Shown one piece after another: positions 36,593-45,625 of a DNA stretch of 64,000 nt; the first letter of the stretch is position 1, and each line of letters starts with the position of its first letter. Below the pieces are notes generated by a model. That model ran no database searches and was not told the origin of the DNA. It was given only the letters and a program-made list of their open reading frames with translations. The position numbers were made by a program, and so were the translations under genes. This stretch comes from Candidatus Melainabacteria bacterium (GTDB taxonomy: Bacteria; Cyanobacteriota; Vampirovibrionia; Gastranaerophilales; Gastranaerophilaceae): the NCBI GenBank assembly GCA_003258795.1, contig QHMH01000013.1, forward strand, positions 15,864-79,863, read 5' to 3'.

Positions 36593-37091
36593 TTATTATG
36601 ATTAGGTACTCTTATTTTTGTTCTTAGTCCAAAAATGCAAATAACTTTTATTTTTTTTGAGTAGTAATAAGAATTTGTTATGGAAAATATGAATTTTAAA
36701 AATTTCTTTAGGTAAACCTTTAAGTAGGGAATAACTATTGTTTTATAAAATAGTATGTTTTTAAATAGAAAAATTTCACTTGTTCCTTAATTCTATCTGG
36801 ATGTGCAATATCATCGGAATCCATTCTCGCAATGTATTTTCCTTTTGCGTTTTTAATCCCATAATTTAAGCAATTTACGTACCCTTTAGTTTTAAAATAT
36901 TTAATTCTACTATCTTTTATTGAGGATATTATCTTCAAATTAAAAATTTTTGGATTTCCATCAATAATTATTATTTCTAAATTTTTAAATGATTGATTAA
37001 GAATGCTATAAATGGCTGTGGTTAGCTGCTTCTCAGTATGGTTGAAGATAGGCATAACTACGCTTACCAATGGATTACTATCTAAATTCAT
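36593..37091 (-). pseudogene. Family 2 glycosyltransferase remnant (internally deleted and frameshifted)
   Basis: The first 108 residues are a clear GT2 N-terminus ('LVSVVMPIFNHTEKQLTTAI', 'LEIIIIDGNP', 'GKYIARMDSDDIAHPDRI' with the DxDD metal site). After 'EQVKFF' the frame soon ends at 36735, yet another minus-strand frame continues without stops to 36593 and encodes a tail ending 'KKIKVICIFGLRTKIRV', typical of the C-terminus of LPS-type glycosyltransferases. The middle of a normal 250-300-residue enzyme is therefore missing. A ribosome site (AAGGAA) remains. I infer a dead gene that once added a sugar to a surface glycan. Confidence 0.65.
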
Positions 37092-37152
37092 TTCTATTCC
37101 TTAAACACCAATACTTTAAAAATTTAAAACAATAGTGAAAAAGAATCAAATT

Positions 37153-38691
37153 TTATTTTTCAAGAAGTTCTTTAAGGTCTTCCTCTGGAGTTGAAATAGG
37201 TTTAATTTTGAATTTATCAACCAAGATGTTTAATACATTTGGAGAAATAAATGCTGGTAAGCTTGGACCAAGTCGAATGTTTTCAATTCCCAAAGATAAT
37301 AGTGTCAATAAAATACAAACTGCTTTTTGTTCATACCAAGACAAAACTAATGAGAGAGGCAAATCATTTACTGAACAGTTAAAGACTTTTGAAAGCTCGA
37401 CAGCAACTTTTATGGCAGAATAAGCATCGTTACATTGTCCCATATCAAGTAAACGAGGAATCCCGTCAATTTCACCCAAATCTATGTCATTAAACCTGTA
37501 TTTACCGCAAGCAAGGGTTAAAACAATGGTGTTTTCCGGTGTTAGTTTTACAAATTCTGTATAATAATTTCTACCGACTTTTGCACCATCACAACCTCCG
37601 ACTAAAAATATATGCGTTAAATCCCCAGATTTTATTGCATCAACTATTTTGTTTGCAACTGACATAACAGTATTGTGTGCAAATCCAACTGTTAAGACAT
37701 TCCCGCCATTTATGCCAGTCATTTTTTGTTTTTCTTTATATCCGCCTAATTCCAAGGATTTTTCTATAATTGCCGAAAAATTTTTATTATCATCAATATG
37801 TTTAACATTCGGATATCTTACGACTGAAGTTGTAAAGACTCTATCTTGGTAACTGTCTTTTACTGGCATGATACAATTGGTTGTAAAAAGAATTGGCGCT
37901 GGAAGATTGTCAAATTCTTTTTGTTGGTTTTGCCAAGCTGTGCCAAAATTTCCTTTTAAATGTTTGTATTTTTTTAGCTCCGGATATGCATGACATGGCA
38001 ACATTTCACCATGCGTGTAAATGTTTATACCTTTGTCTTTTGTTTGCTCTAACAAAAGGGCTAAATCGTGTAAATCGTGACCTGTAACAACAATAAAAGG
38101 CCCTGCTTCTATTTCAGTTGAAACTTCTGTTGGTACAGGATTTCCATAACTTTCAGTGTTTGCCTTGTCTAAAAGTTCCATACATTTCAAATTTATTTCG
38201 CCTGTTTTTAAAACGAGTTGTAAAAGTTCATCTGTCGACAACTCTTTTGAAATGTTTCGTAGGGCTTCAAAGAAAAATTTGTCTATGCTATCGTCACTAT
38301 ATCCTAAAATGCGTGCATGATAAGCATAAGCTGCCATTCCTTTTAATCCAAATAGAACCAAAGATTTTAAACTTCTGATATCTTCATTGCAGTTCCAAAT
38401 AGTTTTTATGTCGAAATTTTTTTCACAAGGAGTATTGTCAGAAATTTTTTTGGTTAAGTTTATGATAGATTCGTTATCAAAATTAACATTGGTAATTGTT
38501 GTAAAAAGGGCCTCAATGATTAAATCAGCATTATGTTTGTTGATATCCGCACAATTTGCAAAAACAATGGTTTTGCTTGTAAGTTCATCTTGAAAATTTG
38601 CACAATCAGGACTTTTACCACAAACGCCTTGAATAGTGCAGCCTTGTTCTTTAGCTGTTTGTTCACATTGAAAACAAAACATTTTATCCAT
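37153..38691 (-). CDS. hcp: Hydroxylamine reductase / hybrid-cluster protein
   Basis: Hcp carries a [4Fe-4S] or [2Fe-2S] cluster and a hybrid Fe-S-O cluster and acts in nitric oxide and hydroxylamine defence in anaerobes. The 512-residue protein opens with the cluster ligands 'CFQCEQTAKEQGC' and a following Cys, and contains the hybrid-cluster ligand motifs 'VTGHDLHDLALLLEQT', 'THGEMLPCHAYPELK', 'TTNCIMP', 'GGCDGAK', 'LTLACGKYRF' and 'DMGQCNDAYSA'. AAGGGGG precedes the ATG. A downstream neighbour relation is not evident. Confidence 0.96.
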   Translation of the reverse strand: MDKMFCFQCEQTAKEQGCTIQGVCGKSPDCANFQDELTSKTIVFANCADINKHNADLIIEALFTTITNVNFDNESIINLTKKISDNTPCEKNFDIKTIWNCNEDIRSLKSLVLFGLKGMAAYAYHARILGYSDDSIDKFFFEALRNISKELSTDELLQLVLKTGEINLKCMELLDKANTESYGNPVPTEVSTEIEAGPFIVVTGHDLHDLALLLEQTKDKGINIYTHGEMLPCHAYPELKKYKHLKGNFGTAWQNQQKEFDNLPAPILFTTNCIMPVKDSYQDRVFTTSVVRYPNVKHIDDNKNFSAIIEKSLELGGYKEKQKMTGINGGNVLTVGFAHNTVMSVANKIVDAIKSGDLTHIFLVGGCDGAKVGRNYYTEFVKLTPENTIVLTLACGKYRFNDIDLGEIDGIPRLLDMGQCNDAYSAIKVAVELSKVFNCSVNDLPLSLVLSWYEQKAVCILLTLLSLGIENIRLGPSLPAFISPNVLNILVDKFKIKPISTPEEDLKELLEK

Positions 38692-38812
38692 AAAACAATC
38701 CCCCTTTAGTAATAAACTTTAAACATTAGTTTCACAAACATACAATTTAAAAATCCAACAAGCAGGTAATGTGAAAATATAAAGATAAAAAATTATCAAG
38801 TTTTTTAAAATA

Positions 38813-38845
38813 AAAAGTCAGACTATTTTTATTGGTCTGACTTTT
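38813..38845 (-). terminator. Rho-independent terminator (stem AAAAGTCAGAC / GTCTGACTTTT)
   Basis: An 11-bp perfect stem with an 11-base loop lies 31 bp after the stop of the 38876 gene. Reading leftwards it ends in a run of T. It should end transcription of the two-gene DUF2085 operon before hcp, and may also work in the other direction. Confidence 0.8.
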
Positions 38846-38875
38846 CGATATAAAATTAAAAATATAATTGTGAGT

Positions 38876-39496
38876 TTATGATTTTACTGCCTTAATGTAC
38901 ACATCACTTACGGTATAAGCAGTTTTTGTCGTTCCTGCTGGAACTTGAGCTTCATCTCCTTTCATCAATAAAAACAATGGACAAATTAAAACGCTTAATA
39001 CAACAGATGTTGTCATGTTGTCATCGGGCTGTGCGGAAATAGAAGCTGATAATGGAACATAAGTCCCATCTACTGCTATTGTGTGAAAATCACTAACTGT
39101 AATTTGTCCAGATTTGCCAATCATCCCGTTTTTCTTTGCAAAAGTAATCTGTGCTGTTACAGGAGCACCTGCTCTAATAACAATTAGTCCGTTTTCATCT
39201 TTAACATCAGATAAAACTGAAAAATTTACAGTACCACCACTAACAACATCTTTAGTTGAAATAGTTTCTTCACATCTAATCATTATAGGAGTATGAGCAG
39301 AAAGTCGAGATTTCCCGTTAACAGAAGTTGCCAATTTCATTGAAGGATATTTGTATGAAGTGGTAATATTTTCTGTGGTTTTAAGAAAATTATACAAAGA
39401 TTTATCTTCATTGCTTGATTCTGCAGAAAGAGGTGCTGTAAAAAGAATCATAATTGATACTGACAAAAATAGTGATAATAATTTTTTAATATTCAT
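38876..39496 (-). CDS. Secreted hypothetical protein with signal peptide
   Basis: The 206-residue protein has a signal peptide ('LLSLFLSVSIMILFTAPLSAES') and a beta-rich domain with 'TPIMIRCEETISTKDVVSGGTVNFSVLSDV' (in parts), 'IVIRAGAPVTAQITFAKKNGMIGKSGQITVS' and 'VDGTYVPL'. This resembles an uncharacterised envelope family that sets a 'constant-value' style beta domain near a C-terminal hydrophobic segment ('VVLSVLICPLFLLMKG'). The hydrophobic segment suggests membrane insertion or export by a C-terminal signal. It overlaps the DUF2085-like gene by 11 bp. Function unknown. Confidence 0.65.
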   Translation of the reverse strand: MNIKKLLSLFLSVSIMILFTAPLSAESSNEDKSLYNFLKTTENITTSYKYPSMKLATSVNGKSRLSAHTPIMIRCEETISTKDVVSGGTVNFSVLSDVKDENGLIVIRAGAPVTAQITFAKKNGMIGKSGQITVSDFHTIAVDGTYVPLSASISAQPDDNMTTSVVLSVLICPLFLLMKGDEAQVPAGTTKTAYTVSDVYIKAVKS

Positions 39497-39947
39497 TATT
39501 TAATTTCTCCTTTATAAATTTAATTATGTATAACAATAAACTTATGCATAAAAATCCCATCATTATTCCAATGAAGAATCTTGTTATGTTTCCAGTATTT
39601 ATTTTTAAAATAACGTTCGCACTAATATCTACCAGTGAAGTTATAAAAAGTATTGTTATTAGAGTTAAATCACCTTTTAATTTATTGAACAATGCTAATA
39701 TTGTTGATGTTGAAACTCCGAGATAAAACCCATAACATCTACAACATAGTGCAATAGGATAGCCTAATAACCAAAATGAACGATCAGGTTGTTGGTGGCA
39801 TGAATACATGTATAAAGAAGTTAATTTTGCAGAAACATCATAAGATTGGAAGTGAGCCACCATTGGAGAAAGTGTACTTCCAATAAAGAAAAACAAACTG
39901 TATATGCAAAGAATGAATAATAAACCTTTTTCTACTTTATTCTGCAT
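39486..39947 (-). CDS. DUF2085-family membrane protein
   Basis: The 153-residue protein has four hydrophobic helices and the DUF2085 pattern 'YSCHQQPDRSFWLLGYPIALCCRCYGFYLG', in which CHQ and CxRCxG are conserved. These cysteines could bind metal, but the function of the family is unknown. It is the first gene of a two-gene unit with the secreted protein downstream. Confidence 0.75.
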   Translation of the reverse strand: MQNKVEKGLLFILCIYSLFFFIGSTLSPMVAHFQSYDVSAKLTSLYMYSCHQQPDRSFWLLGYPIALCCRCYGFYLGVSTSTILALFNKLKGDLTLITILFITSLVDISANVILKINTGNITRFFIGIMMGFLCISLLLYIIKFIKEKLNNEY

Positions 39948-40166
39948 TATTTACTTTCCAAAATTTTAAAAATACGTTATCGTTAAATTTTAACATAAAA
40001 ACACGTTACACATTACAAAATTTTTTACATAATATTTTTGTGTAATTTTTTTGTTTTGTGTTGTTATTACTGGATTTAGCACATAAATTTTAGCTTAAAA
40101 TATATTGGACTTTTCAGAAATCTTTTTTTGATATAATAATAGAACAGGAAAGAAAATGGAGTGCCG

Positions 40167-40640
40167 ATGAAAAAACTATTTATTACATTATTTTTGGTTA
40201 TGATACTTTGTACAGAAGCTTATGCTTCAGATTGGGTTAAAGTCGATAAATATAATTATATTAACCTTGATAGCGTTTCAAATTATATTGATGATAATGA
40301 TAAAATACAACCCAATAAAAAAGTTTGTTTGATGAAAAGATTAAACACGGATGGATATTTCAACAATTTGGAGAAAAAGGTTAATAAAAAAATCGAGTCA
40401 GATTTATCATTTGTTATTTTTGATTTCAAAACAAATAAATACACAAGAAAAACACAAGCCTGTTTTGATGCAAAGGGAAAAGTTGTATATTCAACGATTT
40501 ATCAAAATAATAAGTTGATTTGGAAAGACATGCCTTCTGGAAGTGCACCTGCAAATTGGGCATATTTGGTTAAAAATGAAAATATTTTGAGAAAAATGCA
40601 AGCTGCTCAAAAAAATCCACAAATAAAAAATAAAAAATAA
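40167..40640 (+). CDS. Secreted surface-adhesin-E-like protein
   Basis: The signal peptide 'LFITLFLVMILCTEAYA' is followed by a domain with the small-lipoprotein or surface-adhesin E pattern ('DWVKVDKYNYINLDSVSN', 'KVCLMKRLNTDGYFN', 'FDFKTNKYTRKTQACFDAKGKVVYS'). GGAG is five bases before the ATG at 40167, two codons after an in-frame GTG. A TATAAT-like -10 lies at 40132-40137. The name rests on similarity to a family of exported proteins and does not prove adhesion. Confidence 0.65.
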   Translation: MKKLFITLFLVMILCTEAYASDWVKVDKYNYINLDSVSNYIDDNDKIQPNKKVCLMKRLNTDGYFNNLEKKVNKKIESDLSFVIFDFKTNKYTRKTQACFDAKGKVVYSTIYQNNKLIWKDMPSGSAPANWAYLVKNENILRKMQAAQKNPQIKNKK

Positions 40641-40704
40641 ATATTAAAATACGTAGAGTTAAACTGCAAGAACATTATCAAATAGTAAGGGAATATACTG
40701 AAAA

Positions 40705-41235
40705 ATGTATTATAGTACTGCTTACAGATCACCGATTGGCAAAATTACAATTGCCTGTGATGAAAAAGAAAAGCTTGTGGGACTTTGGATAGAGGGGCAA
40801 AAGTACTTTATTGAAACAATTGATGAAGAACTTGTAGATAGAGATGAACTTGAGGTATTTAAGCTTGTAAAATTTTGGTTAGATAAATATTTTAGAGGAG
40901 ATAACCCTGAAATATCAGGACTTCCACTTGCGCCAATTGGTAATGCTTTTAGACAAAGAGTTTGGCAGATATTACGTGAAATCCCATATGGAGAAGTTTG
41001 CACTTATGGAGATATTGCTAAAATTATTGCAAAAGACCGAGGTAACAAAAAGATGTCAGCTCAAGCAGTAGGTGGAGCTGTGGGACACAATCCTATTTCT
41101 ATTATAATTCCATGTCATAGAGTTGTTGGTGCAAACAGAAACTTGACTGGATATGCAGGTGGAATAAAAACAAAAATGAAACTTTTAAAACATGAGGGTG
41201 TTAATATGGAAGGTTTCTTTACTCCTAAGCTATAG
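40705..41235 (+). CDS. ogt: Methylated-DNA--protein-cysteine methyltransferase (Ogt type)
   Basis: Ogt repairs O6-methylguanine by transferring the methyl group to its own cysteine. The 176-residue protein has the active-site 'IPCHRVVGANRNLTGYAGG' and the DNA-recognition helix region 'FRQRVWQILREIPYGEVCTYGDIA'. The N-terminal ribonuclease-H-like domain is complete. It is the last intact chromosomal gene before the interrupted MFS gene on the opposite strand. Confidence 0.95.
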   Translation: MYYSTAYRSPIGKITIACDEKEKLVGLWIEGQKYFIETIDEELVDRDELEVFKLVKFWLDKYFRGDNPEISGLPLAPIGNAFRQRVWQILREIPYGEVCTYGDIAKIIAKDRGNKKMSAQAVGGAVGHNPISIIIPCHRVVGANRNLTGYAGGIKTKMKLLKHEGVNMEGFFTPKL

Positions 41236-41282
41236 CATTACGCCATAGAATAGTGTAATGATAACGAGTTTCAATCTAATAC

Positions 41283-41591
41283 TTATTCTTTAGTTTGTAA
41301 GATTGGTTTTTTTATAAAAAATAAAAGTGGAATTAGTAAAAAAGTTGCAACAGCAAACCATCTAAATGTATCAATATACCCCCAGAGGTGGGATTGTTTT
41401 ATTAGTTCGCTATACATTTGTCCTTGATCCATTATAGATGCACTATTGATATCATGAGTATTAGATAAAGATTGAGCAATAGAATTTAGCTTCTCAATGT
41501 AAACGTTATTAGAAAAACTTAAATGACAAACCATCATGTTTTGATGAATTTGTGAAAATCTTGAAATCATTGTTGTCGAAAGAGATGTTCC
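41283..41591 (-). pseudogene. DHA2-family MFS transporter, C-terminal fragment, split by transposon
   Basis: Reading leftwards from the element border at 41591, the frame gives GTSLSTTMISRFSQIHQ and then the final loop and helix ('YIDTFRWFAVATFLLIPLLFFIKK') of an EmrB/DHA2 multidrug transporter. The preceding codons (GGAGGTGCAATTGGA) are found at 63876 on the far side of the element. Together they restore 'NLLKNTGGAIGTSLSTTMISR', the usual GG-I-G-T loop of the family. The insertion lies deep in the gene, so the protein is inactivated or at best truncated. Confidence 0.9.
41587..41591. repeat. Left copy of 5-bp target-site duplication (GTTCC)
   Basis: GTTCC borders the left end of the element and is repeated at 63874-63878. 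Five-bp duplications are the hallmark of Mu and Tn7-type transposition. Keeping one copy restores the transporter frame. Confidence 0.9.
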
Positions 41592-41944
41592 TGGGGTTTA
41601 TTTGGGACATTTGAATTGTAATCAATTCACCTGTATTACCTAAGTTGTTTGACTTTTAGCAATATTTTGCAAATTGACTGAAATTATCCAAAATATACCT
41701 TTCTTATACTTTTTTATCCAAAAAAATCCGCTTTTTGTCTGTAAAAAAACGTTAAAATCAAAATATAATCGGGGTTTTAGGCAAGGATAAGAAAAGGATA
41801 AAAAGTCCAATTTGAAATTGCGCGTTTTTAACTCGGAAGCAAGCCGGAAGTGTTTATAACATTTGAATAGCAATAAAATCAGCATACAAAATACATTACA
41901 AAACAACAAAAATCTACGCTAAATCTTTTACTTTCAGTCAAGAA
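41592..41944. other. Non-coding left end of the transposon (353 bp)
   Basis: No convincing gene is present; a minus-strand 89-codon frame (41640-41909) has no ribosome site and low-complexity content. Read outward on the minus strand, the stretch holds candidate transposase sites: ATGTCCCAAA at 41601-41610, GTCAAA at 41648-41653 and CTTCCG/CTTCCGA at 41833-41850, which resemble repeats at the right end. Confidence 0.6.
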
Positions 41945-43350
41945 TTATTGCTTATTTAAGTATTTTTCTATAGCATTTGAAAAAATATTAAATGAATTAT
42001 TTATTAGTTGTCTCCCAATATATTTATTTTTTACATTATATGGGTGAACATATACTGTAAATTCATATAATTTAGAATTCTTTTCATCTACTAAAATAGA
42101 ACCCTTATCATTATTTGGGACATATACTTGTACTTGGGTTAACCTAAAACTATGTTCTACACTTTGGGGTAGACATGAAATAAATTGATGAAACTTTTCA
42201 TCATCATGCACCGTAAACAAAAACCATGCTGAAAAGAATCTTTCTTGCTCATATTCTTGATCATCTAAAAGTTTTGTCCAATCAGCTTGAAAATAAAACC
42301 TATCTAAATTTTCAATAGTACAATTTACAGCTCTAGTAACCTTTAGGAAGTCCAAATTTCTAAATAGATTTTCTAATCTATTAAATGAAACAACTCTGTT
42401 ATTTTCATTAATAGAGTTCAAATGTTCTTTCCCATTATAATACTCGGTTTCTTCTTGTTCAGTTCTAAACCGTTCTTTACCTTCTTTATAATAACTGTCA
42501 TATGGAACATAATAATCATAATGATCTGGGTCAAAATGGTCGCTTCCTTTAAAATACGGGATAGTTCTAACATCAAACTGGTAAAATCTACCATCTTCTT
42601 TTGCATATCCATCTCCTAAAAATTCTTGAATTTTAGCTGATGAGATACAAGGATTGTCAGAATTCGGATACATATAATCTAAATAAAATACACAAGAAAA
42701 ATGCTTATCATCAAAATAAACTGATCTGATACGGACAAAGTGATCTTCATTTTCCATCGGAATAGATTTTATTTCTTCTATTATATTTTCAATGTAATTA
42801 AAATAATAATTATAGTCTGAACCAATTCTATTCCTTAGGAAAAAATAGAAACCGTCATATGTGACAACCCATTGATTTGGATATTCTGTGGCCGTCACAT
42901 TTAATTTTTTAGACTCACTCGATATTGGCATAAATTTTTGAGCAATTCGCCATAATTTAGGAGTGGAGATCATAAGTTCTATCTTAGCAGCATCCCAATA
43001 TATGGCTGTTATTTCCCCTCTTTTTGAGATCTCTTCTAGTCTTGTAACAACGGCAGCAGAAGGTTGTATAGAACATATTAAAATATATCCTGTTGCTCCG
43101 TGTTGTTTACATAAATCTGTTATTTCTCCTAAATCATTTATCCCAACAGAATTGTTGCTCCCAGCATAATGTTTACAAGATACCAACCACCTCTTTTCAG
43201 AGTATTTAAAAAAGCTTTTTTGTAGTTCAATACATAGTAAATCTTTTCCGTCATCAGGTCCTACACCACTCCAATATGTTCGTAATCCATATGCAATAAG
43301 CAATATATTTCAAATTGAGTTCCATCTTTTATTTCTTTAAAATCTAACAC
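41945..43350 (-). pseudogene. Mrr/DUF-type restriction endonuclease, interrupted by a 2-bp frameshift
   Basis: The main frame gives a 452-residue protein opening 'LLIAYGLRTYWSGVGPDDGKDLL' with a nuclease-like core (GPDDGKDL, then 'WLVSCKHYAG' as the Asp...Lys site, and 'GDLGEITDL'-like helix, 'ATGYILICS'). The codons that should precede it are found in another frame: GTG at 43350, preceded by AGGA, reads VLDFKEIKDGTQFEIYC, the normal start of this family. Deleting one AT from the ATATAT run near 43304-43309 joins them as 'FEILLIAYGL'. The long C-terminal part (about 300 residues) is unfamiliar. It is a frameshifted gene or an assembly error; it should restrict modified or foreign DNA if intact. 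Confidence 0.65.
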
Positions 43351-43375
43351 TTTTTAATCCTATTTCATTAATTTA

Positions 43376-44326
43376 TTAATTTATAAAATCATACATTCTA
43401 TTAAAATAATTAAGAGCTTTTTCAAAAGTTATAACTTTAGAATCTTTAGCATAGCTCATTGAACTTACAAAATCAGAGTATTCTTTTTGATAAATTTTAT
43501 CTTCAGTTAATTTTTTTAGAGTTATATTTATAAATTCCGGCAAAGTGTATTTATTATCAAAACCACCACGACCTTTGTCTGCATTAAAAGATTTTTGCAA
43601 AAGTTCAACAAACTCTTTTGTATATAGCATATCTTCTAACGCTGCAATATCGTGCAAATGACGAACAATAGTTGGGTCATTTTCTTTTGAATGCAGCGGT
43701 TTTGTTCTGTCTTTAATAAAAACTCGCCACATTAGGGCACTAAATTTATTTGCAATAACTTCTATTGGCTGAATACAATTAATAGAAATCGGTTTTTCAT
43801 TAATAAATTTACCTATAAATGAGGATATTTCACAAATCGTACTCGGTAAAATCAAGTTCTCAAAAGTAAACTCAGCTTTTATATTTGGTCTTAAATTTGA
43901 ACCTTCATACAATTTTTCATATTCAATTTCAAAGCTGAAAAAGTTATTTTCATTCCCTTTTTTGATTGATTCTTGAATAATATGATAATCTTCTTTATTA
44001 TCAAGTTTTTCCAAAATGAAATTACAAAAAGCTTTCTTTTCAGCTCTTGTGAAAGGTCTTTCTGTATGAGCTCTAAAATCAATGTCTTCAGAAAATCTTT
44101 GAATTTTATGATAAGCCTTTGATAAACAAGTTCCACCGGAGAAAATTATTTTTAAATCTGGATAATTTATTTTGCTTATTTCAGATAAAACCTTAACGAC
44201 ATAATAATCTTTTTCAACAAACTGCGGAGCTATACCAAATTCTTGAGAATAGTCATTAACTATATTTATAATATTTTTCTTTGTTTCTGACTGTTTCATA
44301 AGTGATATAAACTCCGTTAAATCCAA
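43376..44326 (-). CDS. AbiEii-type nucleotidyltransferase toxin
   Basis: The 316-residue protein has the AbiEii pattern 'FVEKDYYVVKVLSEI', then 'IIFSGGTCLSKAYHKIQRFSEDIDFRAH' (in parts), where GG...S and DxD-like residues form the nucleotidyltransferase site. AbiEii toxins add nucleotides to RNAs and stall growth upon phage attack until the antitoxin is lost. The start is probably the TTG at 44326, which lies inside the antitoxin gene after AGGA; an ATG at 44299 is an alternative. The pair overlaps by 71 bp. Confidence 0.85.
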   Translation of the reverse strand: MDLTEFISLMKQSETKKNIINIVNDYSQEFGIAPQFVEKDYYVVKVLSEISKINYPDLKIIFSGGTCLSKAYHKIQRFSEDIDFRAHTERPFTRAEKKAFCNFILEKLDNKEDYHIIQESIKKGNENNFFSFEIEYEKLYEGSNLRPNIKAEFTFENLILPSTICEISSFIGKFINEKPISINCIQPIEVIANKFSALMWRVFIKDRTKPLHSKENDPTIVRHLHDIAALEDMLYTKEFVELLQKSFNADKGRGGFDNKYTLPEFINITLKKLTEDKIYQKEYSDFVSSMSYAKDSKVITFEKALNYFNRMYDFIN

Positions 44327-44696
44327 TTTTCCTCAAAATAGTTCCTTTTATAGCGATAACTTTTCCGCTTGGAACCTGCGTTGTCTTGCCTTCATTATAC
44401 CACAGTTCATACCGACTTGGCAGAACCTTAATATTAAGTTTCTCAGCGACAGCTTTACCAATTTCAGCTAAATCAATCTGCGGAATAATTTTACCTGTCA
44501 ATTTTGATTCTTTTGCTTTAACATATACACCCTGTCCGACTTTCATAATCAGGTTTTTAGATATTAATTTACGGAGTGCGCGCATGACCTGATCTCTATC
44601 AGATAAATCTAAAAAATCCGGCAGCATAAACACGAAGTCCTTTGACTTCTTTATACGATATTGGATTCTTTTTTCTAAAATATCTGATATTGGCAT
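44256..44696 (-). CDS. AbiEi/DUF6088-type antitoxin regulator
   Basis: The 146-residue protein has a winged-helix N-terminus ('DQVMRALRKLISKNLIMKVGQGVYVK') and a C-terminal part of the DUF6088/AbiEi antitoxin type ('LNIKVLPSRYELWYNEGKTTQVPSGKVIAI'). It neutralises the AbiEii toxin and represses its own promoter. Two direct TACGACAT copies in the promoter region (44724-44731, 44747-44754) are likely operator sites. Confidence 0.8.
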   Translation of the reverse strand: MPISDILEKRIQYRIKKSKDFVFMLPDFLDLSDRDQVMRALRKLISKNLIMKVGQGVYVKAKESKLTGKIIPQIDLAEIGKAVAEKLNIKVLPSRYELWYNEGKTTQVPSGKVIAIKGTILRKIGFNGVYITYETVRNKEKYYKYS

Positions 44697-44723
44697 ATTT
44701 TTCTCGCTTTTATATTTATAAAA

Positions 44724-44754
44724 TACGACATTATATATTTATATTATACGACAT
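44724..44754 (-). promoter_or_regulatory. Promoter and direct-repeat operator of the AbiE-type operon
   Basis: TACGACAT occurs twice with a 23-base period in the region upstream of the antitoxin gene, around an AT-rich core with TATAAT-like hexamers. On the minus strand the motif reads ATGTCGTA. AbiEi-type antitoxins are known to bind repeats in their own promoters. Confidence 0.55.
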
Positions 44755-44836
44755 ATTAAATAATTTTTAAAGTGGTATAGATAAATGTATTTAAAGAAAA
44801 TTAACAATTTTATTAAATAAACGAAATAAATATTTA

Positions 44837-45625
44837 TCATTTTACGAAATTAGAAAATCTTAAATCATCAAACATATAATTTGTTAAACAAAGTTCTTGT
44901 TTTACTTTATAAAAATCTTTTCTGATTTTGCGTTTTAGGGATTTCTTTTGCTGTTCACTGTCTGTTAAAATAGTGTTCAAAGGCTGTTTTAATGTAATCA
45001 ATTTTTGAACAATTGGAAGCAAGTATGTATATTTCTTTTTTAGAATTTTTAAAAGTTGTGCCAGTTGTTCCGGAGCCAGAATTTGAATTTGTCGTTTAGG
45101 AATATCTGCTATTCTTTTAACTTCAAAAACACAAGTTTTATCTATATATCCCTCATTTTGAAAATGTTTTATTATCTGATTCAGGAGGGTAAGAATATTT
45201 TTTATTCTGCGTTCAGAAATTTGTTTGTTTTGCATACATTTTCTGAAGCTTTCAATATCAGAAACAGTAATATCCTTAAGTACAAAACCTTTAAAATACG
45301 GAATAATATGGGCATTTATAAAAGTTTTGTAGGCTTTAACTGTATTTTGTTTTATATTCTTGTTTTTACATATATCTAAAAATAAATTACAGGCATCTAT
45401 TACTGTAATATCTGAATTTTTGCACGGAATATTTTTATCAATAATCTTAAATTTATCTTCGGTTTTTATAATTTCAACATATTCAAATTTATCTCCACAG
45501 GGCTTTATATTCTCTGATTCTCTCAAGAATTTTCCGTAGGTTTCAGCATCAATTTCACAAAACATAGCAATATCCTCAAGAGTAAATGTTTTTAACCTTT
45601 TTGCAACTTTGAGTATTTTATCCAT
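44837..45625 (-). CDS. Tyrosine-recombinase-like accessory protein, catalytic part truncated
   Basis: The 262-residue protein has an N-terminal region of unknown type, then a clear integrase core-binding (SAM-like) domain ('TVKAYKTFINAHIIPYFKGFVLKDITVSDIESFRK' in parts, 'ISERRIKNILTLLNQIIKHFQNEGYI', 'VKRIADIPKRQIQILAPEQLAQLL'). The expected catalytic domain is then lost: 'DDLRF' near residue 253 sits where HxLRH should be, and the protein ends a few residues later without a tyrosine. It overlaps the muB-like gene by 8 bp and forms the third gene of the transposition operon. It is probably a DNA-binding target or assembly factor rather than a recombinase. Confidence 0.65.
   Translation of the reverse strand: MDKILKVAKRLKTFTLEDIAMFCEIDAETYGKFLRESENIKPCGDKFEYVEIIKTEDKFKIIDKNIPCKNSDITVIDACNLFLDICKNKNIKQNTVKAYKTFINAHIIPYFKGFVLKDITVSDIESFRKCMQNKQISERRIKNILTLLNQIIKHFQNEGYIDKTCVFEVKRIADIPKRQIQILAPEQLAQLLKILKKKYTYLLPIVQKLITLKQPLNTILTDSEQQKKSLKRKIRKDFYKVKQELCLTNYMFDDLRFSNFVK

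Noticed and set aside
41236..41282. Terminator between ogt and the transporter fragment
   Set aside because: The only stem (CATTAC/GTAATG) is six pairs long with no T run, too weak to claim.
41283..41570. A stand-alone 95-residue membrane protein
   Set aside because: The frame continues upstream without a start to the element border and matches only the tail of a DHA2 transporter.
41640..41909. 89-codon minus-strand frame in the left end of the element
   Set aside because: It has no ribosome site, is low in complexity and overlaps candidate end repeats, so a gene is unlikely.
44837..45625. TniQ or TnsD homologue as third transposition gene
   Set aside because: No zinc-finger motifs of TniQ are present; the integrase-type SAM-like domain is clear instead.
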